From contig JAESUZ010001269.1 in NCBI GenBank assembly GCA_017311185.1, forward strand, positions 1,178,001 to 1,242,000: a stretch of 64,000 nt of DNA, given 5' to 3'. A program made the translations under genes and the position numbers. Below the pieces are notes generated by a model. It was given only the letters and a program-made list of their open reading frames with translations, did no database searches and was not told the DNA's origin. Shown piece by piece: positions 47,601 through 60,429 of this stretch; within the stretch, counting starts at the first letter, position 1, and each line of letters starts with the position of its first letter. The DNA comes from Proteles cristata cristata (Eukaryota; Chordata; Mammalia; Carnivora; Hyaenidae).

Positions 47601-50045
47601 AAGTGTGAAGTTTAATTAATGGGCTCTTTTCATCCTTTTAGTTTAGCTGTCAGTCATACCCCATTTGGCAGTTATAGTTTGGTCAGTTATTATTACTTTA
47701 GTGTTATAAACAGCTCATGCCAAATTTGTAGCTTCTAACTTCAAAAGGTTCTATATGGAGCAAGATGGAGAGACTATTTGAGAAGGAGATGCCAAGAGCA
47801 TAAACAGGATTCTCAGCGTGTTTCCAGACTGAGTAAGAGACCCATTGAATTGGCAGAGGTGAAGGAGCATTTGGACAGGAAGAGGAAAATTAGACATAGC
47901 ATGGTAGCCTTGTGCTCTGCTCTCAGCAGCTCAGTGGGAGTGAGGCTTTTAACATTTCCCTTGGGATCTTCAGGCAGTCAAGGGCAGAGGAAATGTGTGC
48001 TCTACTTTTTCTTTCTGAACCTTTGGAGGTGGCTGTCTCACTGATGTGTCTTGTGCTGTCTTTGTACAGGTGAGTGAGATAGAGACAATGGCCTGTACAT
48101 GTGCCGAATAACTGTTGTAGTATGGTAGATATTACAGATGTTAGGAAGAAAGCTGCCCTGGTCTGGGTCTGTTGAGGAAAGTAAGTGTTTTGCTGCCTTA
48201 CCAAGTTCAGTAGAGGGAACACAATATTATGTTGGCTGGTTGAAATTAATAAAAGTTTAATTATTCCAAGAATATGAACAGTAATGATATTGGCTTCTCC
48301 CTTTTTTTGCCTACATAGATAGTAATATGTCTATTTCTTATTAATTGGAGAATAGATAGAACAAACTTTTTTCTTCACCTTTTTGGTACTTTTTAATTTT
48401 TCAGTTATTAAACTGCTCTAGACCTGATGGTTAATAATTTTCTTTTTTCTTCCTCTCCAAAAAATCCTGAGGCAGCAAGAGTCTTGATCAAGTTCTGCCT
48501 ATCTAATATGCAGTATAGAGAAGAGTAACAATAGCCTCTAATAGAACAAATTATAGTTATTACATCTTGGAAATAAACCTAGATCCTAGTATTCCCTTAG
48601 GTCATAGGGCATGCATATCCCTTGAAGATTTTTTCCTCACATAAGTCACATTTTTTACAGATGTTCTTTGGTCTCAAAAAACACAAAGTAGTCATAGAAA
48701 AGATACCACTACCATAAACTTTCCCTACCCCAGAAAATCTTCAGGTAAGAGGCTCCTTGTGTTCAATTTCCATTCTAAGAGTAAAGTAATAAACTGAATT
48801 ACAACAAGCCAATACAACTCCTTCTTTACTTTTTATCCCATGCAGTTTAACTTTAGAGAGACTCAGAAAAACAGGAAAATATTACCATAACCATGAATTG
48901 TACCATGTGAATTGGAAGTAATGACTGTGATGTTTATAAAAGCCCTTGGGAGATGTTGCTTAGATTAAAAGTTATGGATCTTTTATATTAGACTTCAGTC
49001 CTTCAAAAACTATCAGTTATTTAGTGGATTTGCAGGCTAATACAGAGTTGCATAATGTAAAATCTGAATATGGAATTTACATTATAAAACTATAATTACA
49101 TCTGGCCCTTTTGTCTTTTCTATAAGAAATGGCATTTTCTGACAATTCTGTTCCTGGCAAAGTTGTAGGTGGAGGTGTGACCTTTAGCCCTAAGTACGCA
49201 ATTATATAACTGCTTAACAGTAATCACTTTACCATCTGCAGTCCACACTAAATTAAAAGACACCTGATCCTCAATTTTGGCATGTGGCTCCAATCTTTGC
49301 CTTTCTTTTCCTAGTTGAGTAATGAATGATCATTTCTATCTTGGTGATTCTGACTGTCAATTTGATGGATTGAAAAATAGAACACTAAATATAGTCCCAT
49401 TTATTCTGAACTGATTAGTTCCACCCTGCTTTCTTCCCATCCTACGGAGCTCAGTTCTAAGATAATCCAGGCTTTCATGTTTCTTCATCCCATTTTGGTC
49501 CAGTAAATAGATAGACAATTTGTATTAATTTTCCATTGTGAGGTTTTCTAGTCTCAAGTGAAATTCCATTGGGTTCTGGAGCGAAAAGGGACAATGAAAA
49601 GCCAAAAAGCTTTTTGTGGTCATAGATTGCTTTCCCTGTCTCCATGGAGAGACAAAGCTATCCCTTGATGGGTGTTAAAATAATGTAAAAGTTCCACCCA
49701 GACCTGGATATGAGGAAAGCATTTTCTTTTTGTTCCACCATGTAGCAGGCTTTTAGCAGAATAGAAAAAAAAAAAAATCAATCACTTTTACTGACAGTCT
49801 AAACACCTTTTTAATGTATTGCTCATTGCTGGTGCTGAACAGGGAGGGAAGCAGAATGGAAATGTTGGCAATCATAAAGACTTTTTTTTTTTCAATTCCA
49901 CAGATGTTTTGGCCTGAGTGTCTCCACTTTAAGGCTTTTAAAAAATACCCTCTGTCATATTGTTATAATAGTTATACATGAAGTATTTGAATTTCACCTT
50001 TTTCCCCCCTGGTCTTCTAAGTGCCTGGTTTACTTTGCTCTTCAT
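44610..50045. other. Long stretch with no recognised feature
   Basis: About 5.4 kb. Only simple features are visible: a 21-bp poly-T run at 45471-45491 and a GTAT/GCAT run near 46381-46400. A pyrimidine-rich tract at 48040-48069 ends in cag and runs straight into gtgagt. No exon is convincing and I recognise no repeat family. This is the longest repeat-poor stretch of the window. Confidence 0.4.
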
Positions 50046-50059
50046 ATTCTGTGTTTTTA

Positions 50060-50278
50060 TGCTTTTTTTTTTTTAATGTTTTTTTATTTATTTTTAGGAG
50101 AGAGAGAGACAGCGTGAGCAGGGGAGGGTCAGAGAGAGAGGGAGTCACAGGCTGAAACAGGCTCCAGGCTCCAAGCTGGCAGTCAGCACAGAGCCCGACG
50201 CGGGGCTCGAACCCACGAACCGAGATCATGACCTAAGCGAAAGTCGGACGCTTAACCGACTAAGCCACCCAGGCGCCC
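50060..50278 (-). mobile_element. Can-SINE (SINEC_Fc-like), young, full length
   Basis: Minus-strand copy with head ending ccaggcgcccc at 50269-50279 and B-box region 'ggggctcgaaccc' near 50203. The TSD ctgtgttttta is at 50049-50059 and 50279-50289. A small deletion follows the B box ('cgaaccgagatc' where sister copies read 'cgaaccgcgagatc'). Confidence 0.97.
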
Positions 50279-50289
50279 CTGTGTTTTTA

Positions 50290-50880
50290 AATTTAATTCT
50301 ACTCATGTCTCTATATGTTTCCATACCATACTTTGCTGTATTTAAATGATTTGTACTTGTCAATGTTGCAGTCATCCCTTGGACATTTGGCCTGTGTATG
50401 TGCCTTGTGAAGTATCCTATACTCTTCAGGATAAAGAAAAGGGTGGGGGTCATGGAATCTGTGACTTGCTGTTTCTGGCAGCTCAGCCTCACGAGCTGTA
50501 TTCATGGGAATTCAAGAACCTGATTTCTGGAGGTCACCTCACTACCTAACTACATTACTGTGGAAGATTCTTATTGGAAATGAGCTGTTAGTGCAGAAAT
50601 ATCCGTAATTAATAATGCTGAGTGAGTCTGCAGCCAGCCAAGATATGATTATGGAAACATTTGTAAAGGTTGTGTGACCTACAAAATAAACTTCCTAAAT
50701 ATTTTTTAAAAACTCCCAGGGCTTGGATTAATTTGTAGTTCATAAGCACAATGATTGGATGTTCATGCTGTTTTGTGACGTGTGCCTCCCTGAAACGTTG
50801 CTACAACTTGGCATATTATCTATCTACCATGAGGAAAAAGAAGAAAAAAAGAAAAAATACTTATAGGGCTTGGGATGCAT
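50290..50880. other. No recognised feature
   Basis: Unclassified DNA between the SINE and the TA-rich block. Overlapping short ORFs on both strands have no recognisable domain. Confidence 0.4.
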
Positions 50881-50884
50881 GAAA

Positions 50885-51197
50885 TTTATATGTATGTAGT
50901 ATATGTATGGTATATACTCTATATATGTACTCTATATGCTATTGATATATATTGTGTATTATATATAGTATATACTATATATGTCTATATATACTATATA
51001 TGTAAATATAAACCACCATAAATATACTATGTATTTACACATATGTACATAGTATTTACTATATATAGTACAAATATATGGTACATATGACATTTATATC
51101 TATATATCATGTATGTGATGTGTAGATATACATATACATATGTGTATATATATATTATATAAATATATATAAAATATATAATATATATATTATAATT
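50885..51197. repeat. TA/TATG-rich cruciform-prone block
   Basis: About 310 bp made almost entirely of TATA, TATG and CATA units with many short palindromes, for example 'atatagtatatactatat' near 50961 and 'ttactatatatagtac' near 51056. Low-complexity DNA, probably unstable. Confidence 0.9.
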
Positions 51198-52365
51198 TCC
51201 TTCTCCTAGGTATCTTTAGGGGGATGACTCTTTCTTTCCAGGTCAGCCTTGAATATAAGAGTAGTAGATGGTCACTAATGGGGTGATTAACTTGTGTGAC
51301 CCTATAAACATTTCCCTCAGACCTACCATGGAGCCTCAAATTCTGTCAGTTGGGTTTTATTCCTTTAAGTTCTGAAGACTTTTTGACAATATGCTTATGT
51401 ACCAATTAAAATTTAGATGTTCTTGGGAACACGTATCCGCTATAACCTGCTTGAAAAGATAAGGGAAGGGGTAAAGGGGTGTCAGATGACCATTAAATAA
51501 TAGCAAATCCTGGCAAAAAGTTCAAGTAGATTCCTGGATTTAGTAGCGGGACATCTGGGGGTGGGAGACGGGGCTCATGGACAAAAGAGGTGGAAGGACA
51601 GTGTTAAAGACAAGTTCATCTACTCGGTTTTGCAGAAGTCTGGCTCACCCCACGTTTGTATGTGATTGGTGTTCACCCTGTCAGACAAGTGTTTGGATGG
51701 TCTCTGAAGGGAGGGAGTATAATAACTTTTCTCCCCAAGTTAACAGCCAGAACTTTCACACATGCAAATAAACAACCTTCCAGGCCAAACATCACTTTAG
51801 TTTATAGGTAGATGTCAGCGGTAGAGCTAAAACATGACTTTAGAAGATTTCCTGTTGGAGGGTCTGACAGAGGATCTGGAGGATGGTTTTGCTGGTCTGG
51901 GCCAATAAATGCTCTTCAGGATTTTCTCCAGTGGATCTGTTGAGTTTGAATTCTTCACATAAAAGGAATTTAATGTGTTTCCTTGAAAGTAAAATGGTCA
52001 GGATAAGACAAGGCTCAAGGAAGTAAAAACTTTCCATTATCTATTGGGTTCAATGCTGATTGGGTAGATGGCAAAATCGTTAAGTACTACTCTAAGTCTG
52101 CCTCATTTTCAAGCTTTGTGATGACCTAGTTTCCTTTGTTAGCAAAGTTGATAATTCTACTTTTCCCTCAACACTGTTAATGAATACCAGGCGATCTCTT
52201 TCTTTCGGTCAGTCTTATCCTACACTTGCTTTCCAGTAATGTATGTCATCCCTGTGATGTCCAGGCTCCAGACTTAGTATCTCCTAAGCCCTCCCCAGCC
52301 TTTTAAAAAATTTCCTGTTGGCATAACATATTGACCAGACCCAAGGAAAAGGAGTCAACAAGTAA
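51198..52365. other. No recognised feature
   Basis: Unclassified DNA; no exon or repeat recognised. Confidence 0.45.
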
Positions 52366-52369
52366 TGAA

Positions 52370-52600
52370 GATAATAAGTACCTGTTATGTAGCCAGGTAC
52401 TGTGTAGAGTTATTTACACACTTTATTTCATTTAGTCCTCAAAGCAGTGTTGTAAGAGAGATATTATCGTAACCATTTTTATAGGTGTGTAAATTTTAGC
52501 TAAGATGGATTAAATAACTCTTAACCTTCCACTGTGAGAAGCTGAGATTTAAACCTATGTATCACTTGAGTCTAAAGTCAGTTTGGGGTTATAATCTTAG
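52370..52600 (-). repeat. MIR SINE relic
   Basis: 'taagtacctgttatgtagcc', 'ttcatttagtcctcaaagc', 'gtgagaagctgagatttaaa' follow the reverse MIR over most of its length. Confidence 0.75.
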
Positions 52601-53499
52601 CTCTACCCATTGGCTACCTATTGGTAATGCCTAACAATTCCATTTTTTCATAGGTAAGCATATATGGAAATACACCACTTTTGATGTGCCTAATACTGAA
52701 ACATTTTCATGGGGTTTATAATAAAAATGCATGAAACAAGGCAGCTAAAATAATTTAAAATATTATAGAGCAGTAGTTTTCAAATGATGACCATTGGGAT
52801 CTAGAGTCACCTGTGGGTAGAGGATTTTTGAGGGAGGCTTAGTTTTTGGAAGGGCTCTGAGCTCTGTTCTTAATATTTCTACTTTTATCTGTTTTATGTA
52901 TCAAGATTCCAAGTAATAATTTTTTTTCAAACCAAAAATTCCATTGCTTTAAAAACAAAAAAGTTTCTAAGTCTTGATTTGTTATAATGTTGGAGAGATT
53001 TATGTTAGGAATTTGGGATGTCAAAGTTAGAGCCACAAGGTTGACTGAACTTTCTGGCAACTTCTGAGGAAAAAGAACCATGTTTGTTTATAGAGTTGCC
53101 ATTATCTTATTTAGAAAAGAAAAAAAAAAGGGAGGGAGGGCAGAACAGACAAACCAATATGGCAAGGCAAACTTTTTCTTGTCATTAATTGCAGGAGGAA
53201 TTTATGTTGTTTTTTTTTATATGAGGGGCATGTTGGACAGTAGTGGTTTCAATCATGATTTTACATAAGATCTTGTTGTGATGGGTTTTTCTTTTAACAA
53301 TTTTTGATGAAACCTAAAAACGTAATATTAATTGAAGAGCATTCTTGTGGGAAGCTGACAAAATAAGGTGTATAAAATTGGCATACTAAGCTGCTTACCC
53401 TGCTTCCTAGGGTTACAAGAGCTACCTTGTGTTGACAATGTTTGGAAATCTGTCAGAATCACCTAACTTTTATATAGTTACATTATATGATTACATTAT

Positions 53500-53580
53500 A
53501 ATCATAAATATTATAGAGCTCCTACTGTGTGCCTGGTGTTGTTCTAGGTTCTGGGAATGAGCAAAGCAAATCCCTGTAGG
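53500..53580 (-). repeat. MIR or L2 fragment
   Basis: 'gagctcctactgtgtgcctg' and 'gtgttgttctaggttctggg' match the reversed L2/MIR 3' end. Confidence 0.6.
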
Positions 53581-53584
53581 TTAG

Positions 53585-55985
53585 ATGTTAGTTGTTTACC
53601 CACATCTTTTGCAAATTATGTATTTAGTTATCTCTACCTACTTTGAAAGATAAGTTGGTTCCACAAATAAATTGAGTGGGGCTGCTCTCATAACATGGAA
53701 TCCTTGAGCCTTCAAGTTGGAAGGGTTTATAGAAGTTAGTTATTTGGCTCATCCTGCCAAAATAAGGCTCCCTCTTCCAGAATTCCTGAGGAAGGGCACC
53801 AGAAACTCCTCAGGCATTTCTAATTCACAGATAGTCCAGTCTATTATTAGACAACTTTAGATTTTAGAAAATTTCTTCTTTGTGTCAAATAGCCTGGAAG
53901 ATTGGAAAACAGTTGTAGAGATGGATGTTAGAAAATCCTCTATGTTCTTATGTTGATCACTTTGCCTTTTTAATTTCTGCTCATTGACACTAGAGAACCA
54001 TGAGGGAAAGAAACTTGCCACCTTTTCACTTGAAAGCCCTTGAATTTAAAGATGTCTACGATGTCATCTCTGAATTTTTTTCTTTTATAGGCTTAATATT
54101 TCCAGTTCTTACGTTTTTCATTTAAGATAATTTCCAGGCATCATCTTGGTTGCCTTTGTCTGGATACATTGTTTTGACAATGTCCCATTTAAAATGTAGA
54201 TTCAGAAGTAAATATAGTGTCCTAGACCTGGCCTGCCTAATGTATTAAATTTCATTCTGAAGAATTTATTTTTCATTTTCATTTTCTTTTCTTTTTTTTT
54301 CAAAGCTTCAAATCCACTCACAATTGAAACATGTGTTTGTGAGTGAACTCTGATCATATGCTGTGTCTCAAATTGTTTACCAATGTCATTGTACAAACTT
54401 GCTATACCTAAAAGTGATATACCACATAGAGAATGCTCATATGAGGTAATAGATATAGGCTGTTTGTAACTCACAAAACACTAAACAAACATGAGCTGTT
54501 ATAACTAAGGTATTTGTATTATCAACATGTCAGTTCTGAAATCATTGTTGAAATACCCTTGCATCAGTAGAACTTATTTCTGTCATTTTATTTAGGCAGC
54601 TCATTTCAGTTAACCAAATGTCTTTGCCTGACATTTTTTCTTTCTTTTTTGGAATAAATTAATTAGGCCTACTTTTCTGTAAGTTAATTAAAAATAGTTT
54701 TTAAGCACTAATAAAGCTACTGCTGAGCAATTCAGAAATAAAAAGAAATGTAGGAGTTTTATGGAAGTAAGATCCTTCAGTAAAACTGTAGCTCAATCTT
54801 TGTTGCTTTCATTAAAATATTCTTTCCAAAAGGTGCTGATATGTGGGAAGAGGAGAAAAAACTCCAGCCTAGGAGGTTGGAGAAGTGGTGGATGTTGGCA
54901 TATGTAGCAAATTTGTGATCTTAAGTGTTTAAACATTTGCATTGAGGTGACAATGGGGACTTTTGGAAAACTATTGGTTTCTAGAAGTGAAGGCATACAC
55001 AGAAAGAAGGTAGGGAGAGATTTATTCAGGGTGCATGGTTTGGAGGATTGTAAGGAAAAGAAAAGAAAGGAAACAAGAAGCACTGTGTGAGGGGAGAACA
55101 CCTGTCTTTCCTGAGAACCTCCTGTTCTGCCAACCTCAGCATACTAGCTTTTGTTCTTGGGCTTATTTGTTATGGTGTCAAGATGGTTTCAGTGGTTCTA
55201 GATATCACTTCCTCATTACAGGAATATGGGAAGGTCTGAGAAGTGGTCCTAACCCACCCCTTCTCTTTTATCAGGGGCAAAAATCTTCTCCAGAAACCCC
55301 CATATACTTTCCTTAAACATTGGTTATATTCTCACTATTCATCCACTGGCAAATGATCAAGATTGGCATTGACAAATCATGGTTTATCTTTTGGAAATGG
55401 GGGAACTGCTCACCTTTCCTGAATATATGGCTTGCACTCTCTGACCAAATCAGAAAGGGAAAATGAAAGGAGAAGGTACTGAATAGGTAATTAATAGTAT
55501 CTGCTACAAATGATATGTCCAGCTGAGATTTCTTTAGACAAAAATATGCTTTTACTTTTGTTTTTATTTTACTTGGAGGCTTCTAATAAGGGAACAAATA
55601 CTGTCTAGTGAACCCAGCAGGAATTTACATATTTATTTATCTTATGTTTATGCCTACTTGTCTAATATACTAAATTTATTTTTCTTAACCACCTTGTCCA
55701 TGGGGGATCCCAGAACTTTAGATTTCTGTAAATTCAACTTGGTAATATGAGTTCTAATCCTTAGAAACTATACAGATATTAGCTTCCCTGATTAATTTCT
55801 TTTTGTGTGTGTATAGAGATTCTTTATTGGACTAAAATGTGGCTTTATTTTGTGCCTATAATATATTCCTCCCAAAGCAAATTACTTCTCAAACGATTCC
55901 AATGTCTAAGACATTTAGTGAGATATAAAATAAAAATCCCAAGCATACAATTTCATGCTATCATATGAGCTGATACTACTAATAT
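53585..55985. other. No recognised feature
   Basis: About 2.4 kb of AT-rich unclassified DNA. Short ORFs at 54202-54474, 54793-55101 and 55035-55316 show no family signature. Confidence 0.45.
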
Positions 55986-55987
55986 AG

Positions 55988-56130
55988 TGAGAGAGCATTG
56001 GTTAGGAAGACAAGAGACTTGGGGATGTACTACTGACTCTTCTACAAACTAACTTGTGGTCTATTCAGTTACTTCAATTCTCTGGAGCCTAATTTCATCA
56101 TCACTTGTCTTGAGAAGGTTGTATTAGGTC
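55988..56130 (+). repeat. MIR SINE relic
   Basis: 'gagagcattggttaggaag', 'tctattcagttacttcaatt' and 'ctctggagcctaatttcatc' follow MIR in forward order. Diverged. Confidence 0.6.
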
Positions 56131-56320
56131 AGTGTTTTCCTAGACTATGTTCCATGGGAAACTAACTTTCTATGAAAGTTTTATTGATATATGTGAAATC
56201 TGGAGAATCTGGTCAAATATACATGGGAAATACTGGGTTAAATCGAGTTAATCAGATTTCATCACTGCAAGATTCTCAGAGCCTTTGATATGCTAATATT
56301 CACTATGAATCTCCAAAAGA

Positions 56321-57562
56321 ATTGGAAAAACACTCCATGCCTGTGGATTGGAAGAAGAAATAGTGTCAAAATGTTGATACTACCCAAAGCAATCTACACA
56401 TTCAGTGTAATGCCTATCAAAATAACACCAGCATTTTTCACACAGCTGGAAGAAACAATCCAGAAATTTTAGGGAACCACAAAAGGCCCCGAATACCCGG
56501 AGTAATGTTGAAAAAGAAAACTGAAGCTGGAGGGATCATAATTCTGGACTTTAAGCTGTATTACAAAGCTGTAATCATCAAGACAGTATGGTATTGACAC
56601 AAAAACAGACACAAAGATCAGTGGAATAGGATAGAGAACCCAGAAATGGATCCACATATATTTGGCCAACTAATCTTTGACAAAGCAGGAAAGAGTATCC
56701 AATAGAAAAAGACAGTCTCTTTAGCAACTGGTGCTGGGAAAACTGGACAGTGACATCCAGAAGAATGAACCAGACCACTTTCTTATACTATTCACAAAAA
56801 TAAATTCAAAATGGGTGAAAGACCTAAATGTGAGACAGGAAACCATCAAAATCCCATAGGAGAAAATAGGCAGCAACCTCTTTGACTTTAGTCTCAGCAA
56901 CTTCTTACTTGACATGTCTCTGGAGGCAAGGGAAATAAAAGCAAAAATGAACTATTGGGATCTCATCAAGATAAAAATCTTCTGCACAGCAAGGAAACAA
57001 TTAACAAAACTAAAAGGCAGCCAACAGAGTGGGAGAAGATATTTGCAAACGACATATTGGATAAAGGCTTAGTATCCAAAACCTGTAAAGAACATAGCAA
57101 ACTCAACACCCAAAAAACAAAAATCCGGTAAGGAAATGGGCAGAAAACATGAATTGACACTTTTCAGGAGAAGACATACAAATGGCTAACGACATGTGAA
57201 AAGATGCTCAACATCACTCATCATCAGGAAAATACAAATCAAAACCATAATGAGAGAATACCTCATACCTGTCACAATGGCTAAAATTAACAATTTAGGA
57301 AACAACAGATATTGGAGAGGATGTTGAGAAAGGGGAATCCTTTTGTATTGTTGGTAGGAATGCAAACTGGTACAGCCACTTTGGAAAACAGTATACAGGT
57401 TCCTCAAAAAATTAAAAATAGAACTACCCTATGACCTAGCAATTGCACTACTAGGTTATTTATCCAATACAAAAATGCTGATTTCCAGCAGTGCTATTGA
57501 CAATAGCCAAATTATGGAAAGAGCCCAAATGTCCACTGACTGATGAATGGATAAAGAAGATA

Positions 57563-57597
<35 letters not shown>

Positions 57598-57925
57598 CAC
57601 ACACAATGGACTACTTACTACTCATGATGAAACAGAATGAAATCTTGCTGTTTGCAACAATGTGGATAGAACTAGAGGGTATTATGTTAAGTGAAGTGGG
57701 TCAGTCAGAGAAAGACATATATTATTTCACTCCTCTGTAGAATGTGAGAAACACAACAGATAACATAAGGGAAGGCATGGAAGAATGAGATAAGAACAGA
57801 GAGGGAGGCAGGCCATGGGAGACTTAAATGCAGAGAACAGACTGAGGGTTGCTGGAGGGGAGGTGGGTGGAGGGATGGGTTAAATGAGTGATGGGCATTA
57901 AAAAGCTATGTCACCCGAAACTCTA
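56321..57925 (+). mobile_element. 5'-truncated L1 segment (L1-C)
   Basis: About 1.6 kb of L1 ORF2 C-terminal part plus 3' UTR. Readable ORF2 pieces include [20 protein letters not shown] near 56346-56405, YKAVIIKTVWY at about 56562-56594 (one frame off in places) and the block at 57120-57260 matching the RHFSKED/MQIKTT region seen in L1-A. The 3' UTR contains 'tgtggatagaactagagggt' and ends near 57925 in a T/G-rich run. Frameshifts and stops occur throughout. It belongs to a related but not identical L1 group to L1-A. I could not find a convincing TSD. Confidence 0.9.
57565..57606. repeat. (GT)n-TATACAC palindrome inside L1-C
   Basis: About 14 GT units run into 'gtgtatacacacac', making the GT array self-complementary with the short AC array that follows. 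Potential Z-DNA or cruciform. Confidence 0.93.
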
Positions 57926-57975
57926 ATTTTTTTGTTTGTTTTGGTTTGGTTTTTGTTTTGGTTTGGTTTTTTGAA
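57926..57975. repeat. T/G-rich simple repeat at the L1-C end
   Basis: TTTGTTTGG and TTTTGGTTTGG units directly after the L1 3' UTR. Confidence 0.85.
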
Positions 57976-58189
57976 GAATTATGAAACACGTTGAAGCATG
58001 GTTGTGAAACATTGAACTACATAATATTTGACTCTGCAGTTAGCAAAATTGATGTGCTGTTTAATCTTGGAAGCTTTCTTTAAGGATAACAGGATAGAGG
58101 GTCTCTGTGACTAAGTCAATCATGGAATACATATTGAAGGAGGAAAATCAGAACTAGAATCTGAAAAATGGATAAAGTTTCCATAGCTG

Positions 58190-58560
58190 AAGCTGAATGA
58201 AGATACTTCTGAGTAAAAGGAATGGCACGAATAAAGACATGAACAGAAGGAAATTGTAGGTTTTGAGAAATTGTGACTGTCAAGAATGACTGGATTGAAA
58301 GTATATGCTGAGAAGTGGCAGGGCATAAAAGAGGAAATGTGAGTAGGTGTCAGATTGTTGACAGTTTTGAATGTCAGCATAGAGAGGCTTTCCTATGTGT
58401 AGGCAACGGAGAGCCATTTGAGGAGTTGTAATGTAAGCAAAGTGATATAAAAGGCAGCTTAATCTGGGATAAGGTGGAAGATGGATTGGAGTGTAGGCTG
58501 AAAGTGGATGACTATGATACGGATTTGAATGAGGTTGGTGGCAATGGGAACAGAATGGAA
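58190..58560 (-). repeat. L2 LINE relic
   Basis: 'gaatggcacgaataaagac', 'tgacagttttgaatgtcagc', 'gtaggcaacggagagccatt' and 'gatggattggagtgtaggc' follow the reverse-oriented L2 in order. Confidence 0.75.
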
Positions 58561-58599
58561 GGGATGACCCTGGTTATTTCTGAATACCAGAGGTCTCTG

Positions 58600-59155
58600 G
58601 AGTGTCTGTTTCTATCCAGAAAACACTGGAGAGTCTGCTAGGTATGGAGAGAGACAGATCCAGCAAGAGAAATTACTCAAGAGGAATAAAGACTCTCATG
58701 CTTTTTAGAGAACTAAGAATTCAGAGGAGTGCTGGTTGCTTGGTTTGTTTGTTCACTCACTTGTTTTTTGTTCACTCATTTATGTGTTCATCAAGAACTG
58801 ATTGATGGACACACTGTATAGGTAAATGTTTCTGGGGACATTGTAGCCCTTTCCCTAATTCACTGCTAACAATTTGCAGTGAGGTCCTTGTATATTCTTA
58901 CAGATTATTCTCACTGATAAACAAGGAAGGTTTATTACTTCATTAAAATAATAAAAAATTATAATTGCATTAAAATACTTTCTTTTATCTTTTTTTATTC
59001 CTTTAACTTGCTAAATTGTTAGAGCTCTTGATTTAAAACAATAATGGACAATGATCTCTTATGAGATAAATATTTTGAGTCCCGTAATCTACTTTAAGGG
59101 AATGTGAGGATTCAAGTGACGTGATGAATTAGATGCACCAATGCTCAAGAGGGAT
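58600..59155. other. No recognised feature
   Basis: AT-rich DNA with a possible short L2/MIR-like tail near 58750-58810, not convincing. Confidence 0.4.
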
Positions 59156-59157
59156 AA

Positions 59158-59240
59158 TTATTGCTACTATCTCTCCTCTTACTATTGATTGCTATTACTA
59201 TTACTACTGCTACTACTGCTGTCACTACTGTTGTAGTACT
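59158..59240. repeat. Imperfect (CTA/CTG)n triplet run
   Basis: Recurring TACTACTGCTACTACTGCTG-type triplets on the plus strand, interrupted. Confidence 0.8.
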
Positions 59241-59454
59241 ATAGTTGAGACTTTCTCTGGCGTTGGGTAAACCTCCAGCATATTCATGTGTAACTTCAAT
59301 TTGCTACTGTCCTATCTGTGCAGAAATGGGTTGAAATGAGTACATAATAGAGTGAAGAAACTGTGTAAAGTAGGCCTTGACATTTGGGAGAGTCTGAGAG
59401 GCTTAAGGCTATAGTTCCCTGTATCCTGTTGGAATGAGGGGCCCTCAGAATATA

Positions 59455-59515
59455 CTTGTGTGTGTGCTTGTGAGCATGTGCACTTGTGTGTTCGTGTGTG
59501 GTCATGAGTGGTGAG
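59455..59515. repeat. Imperfect (TG)n run
   Basis: GT-rich with substitutions ('tgtgtgtgcttgtgagcatg'). Confidence 0.8.
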
Positions 59516-59841
59516 GAGTGTTTATAATTTAAGCAGTTTATTTGGATCTGAGAGATTATTCAGCTAATTTTAATATTCTTTGCTCCTTTTTCCTTAACAC
59601 TTTGGGGGTTTTTTTTTGGTTATCTTAAAAGAAACTGCAGGGAAAGTCATGCTGAAGGAGCGGTAAGAAGGCCACTTTAATGTTACTAGTGTACCTGCCC
59701 TTCACTCTTCGGCCACCTGGTAACTTTTCCTCCTTTAACACTTGAGTTCTGGACTCAGGGTTTTTAAATGTAGGAACACATTTTTAAAAAATTTTTGGAG
59801 TTAAAGAAAAATATGTATTCTCAACTCTACTTAGAAATCCT

Positions 59842-60063
59842 GGGGCGCCTGGACGGCTTAGTCGGTTAAGCGTCCGACTTTCACTTAGGTCATGATCTCG
59901 CGGTTCGTGGGTTCGAGCCCCGCGTCGGGCTCTGTGCTGACTGCCAGCTCAGAGCCTGGAGCCTGTTCCAGTCTGTGACTCCCTGTCTCTCTGACCCTCC
60001 CCTGCTCACGCTGTCTCTCTCTCTCTCTCCTAGAAATAAATAAAACATAAAAAAAAAATTTAA
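59842..60063 (+). mobile_element. Can-SINE (SINEC_Fc-like), young, full length
   Basis: Starts ggggcgcctggacggcttag. Perfect B box ggttcgagccc at about 59910-59920, CT-rich body, A-rich tail at 60033-60060. A short TSD, agaaatc, is at 59833-59839 and 60064-60070. It shares 'cttaggtcatgatct' and 'gactgccagctcagagcctg' with the other young copies. Confidence 0.96.
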
Positions 60064-60429
60064 AGAAATCATGATAGTTATCATATTTAACATTAGGAAA
60101 ATTGCAGTCCCGCATGATTCATGCCCTAGATTTTTCCCTTTGCTTTCATGTCTGTGCAAACATTTCCTGGCTTGCTCGAGTTCTCATCCAGCCCGGGAGG
60201 GGAAAATCACAGATCACAACCACTGCTGACTGAAATCTGTGCACTGGGCGTGTGTAAGAGGAAGGAACAAAAGGCTCAAACCTACTGCTTCCAGCAAATG
60301 AATTGTATGTGGATGTGGTGACTTCCTCCTCTGGGATTTTCTGTTGTTGTTGTTGTTTTCCTCTCTTTGGCCTCCTCTTGGAACAACAACCTGGGAAATC
60401 TTTTCATTCCCCCAAATGTTATTAAAATG

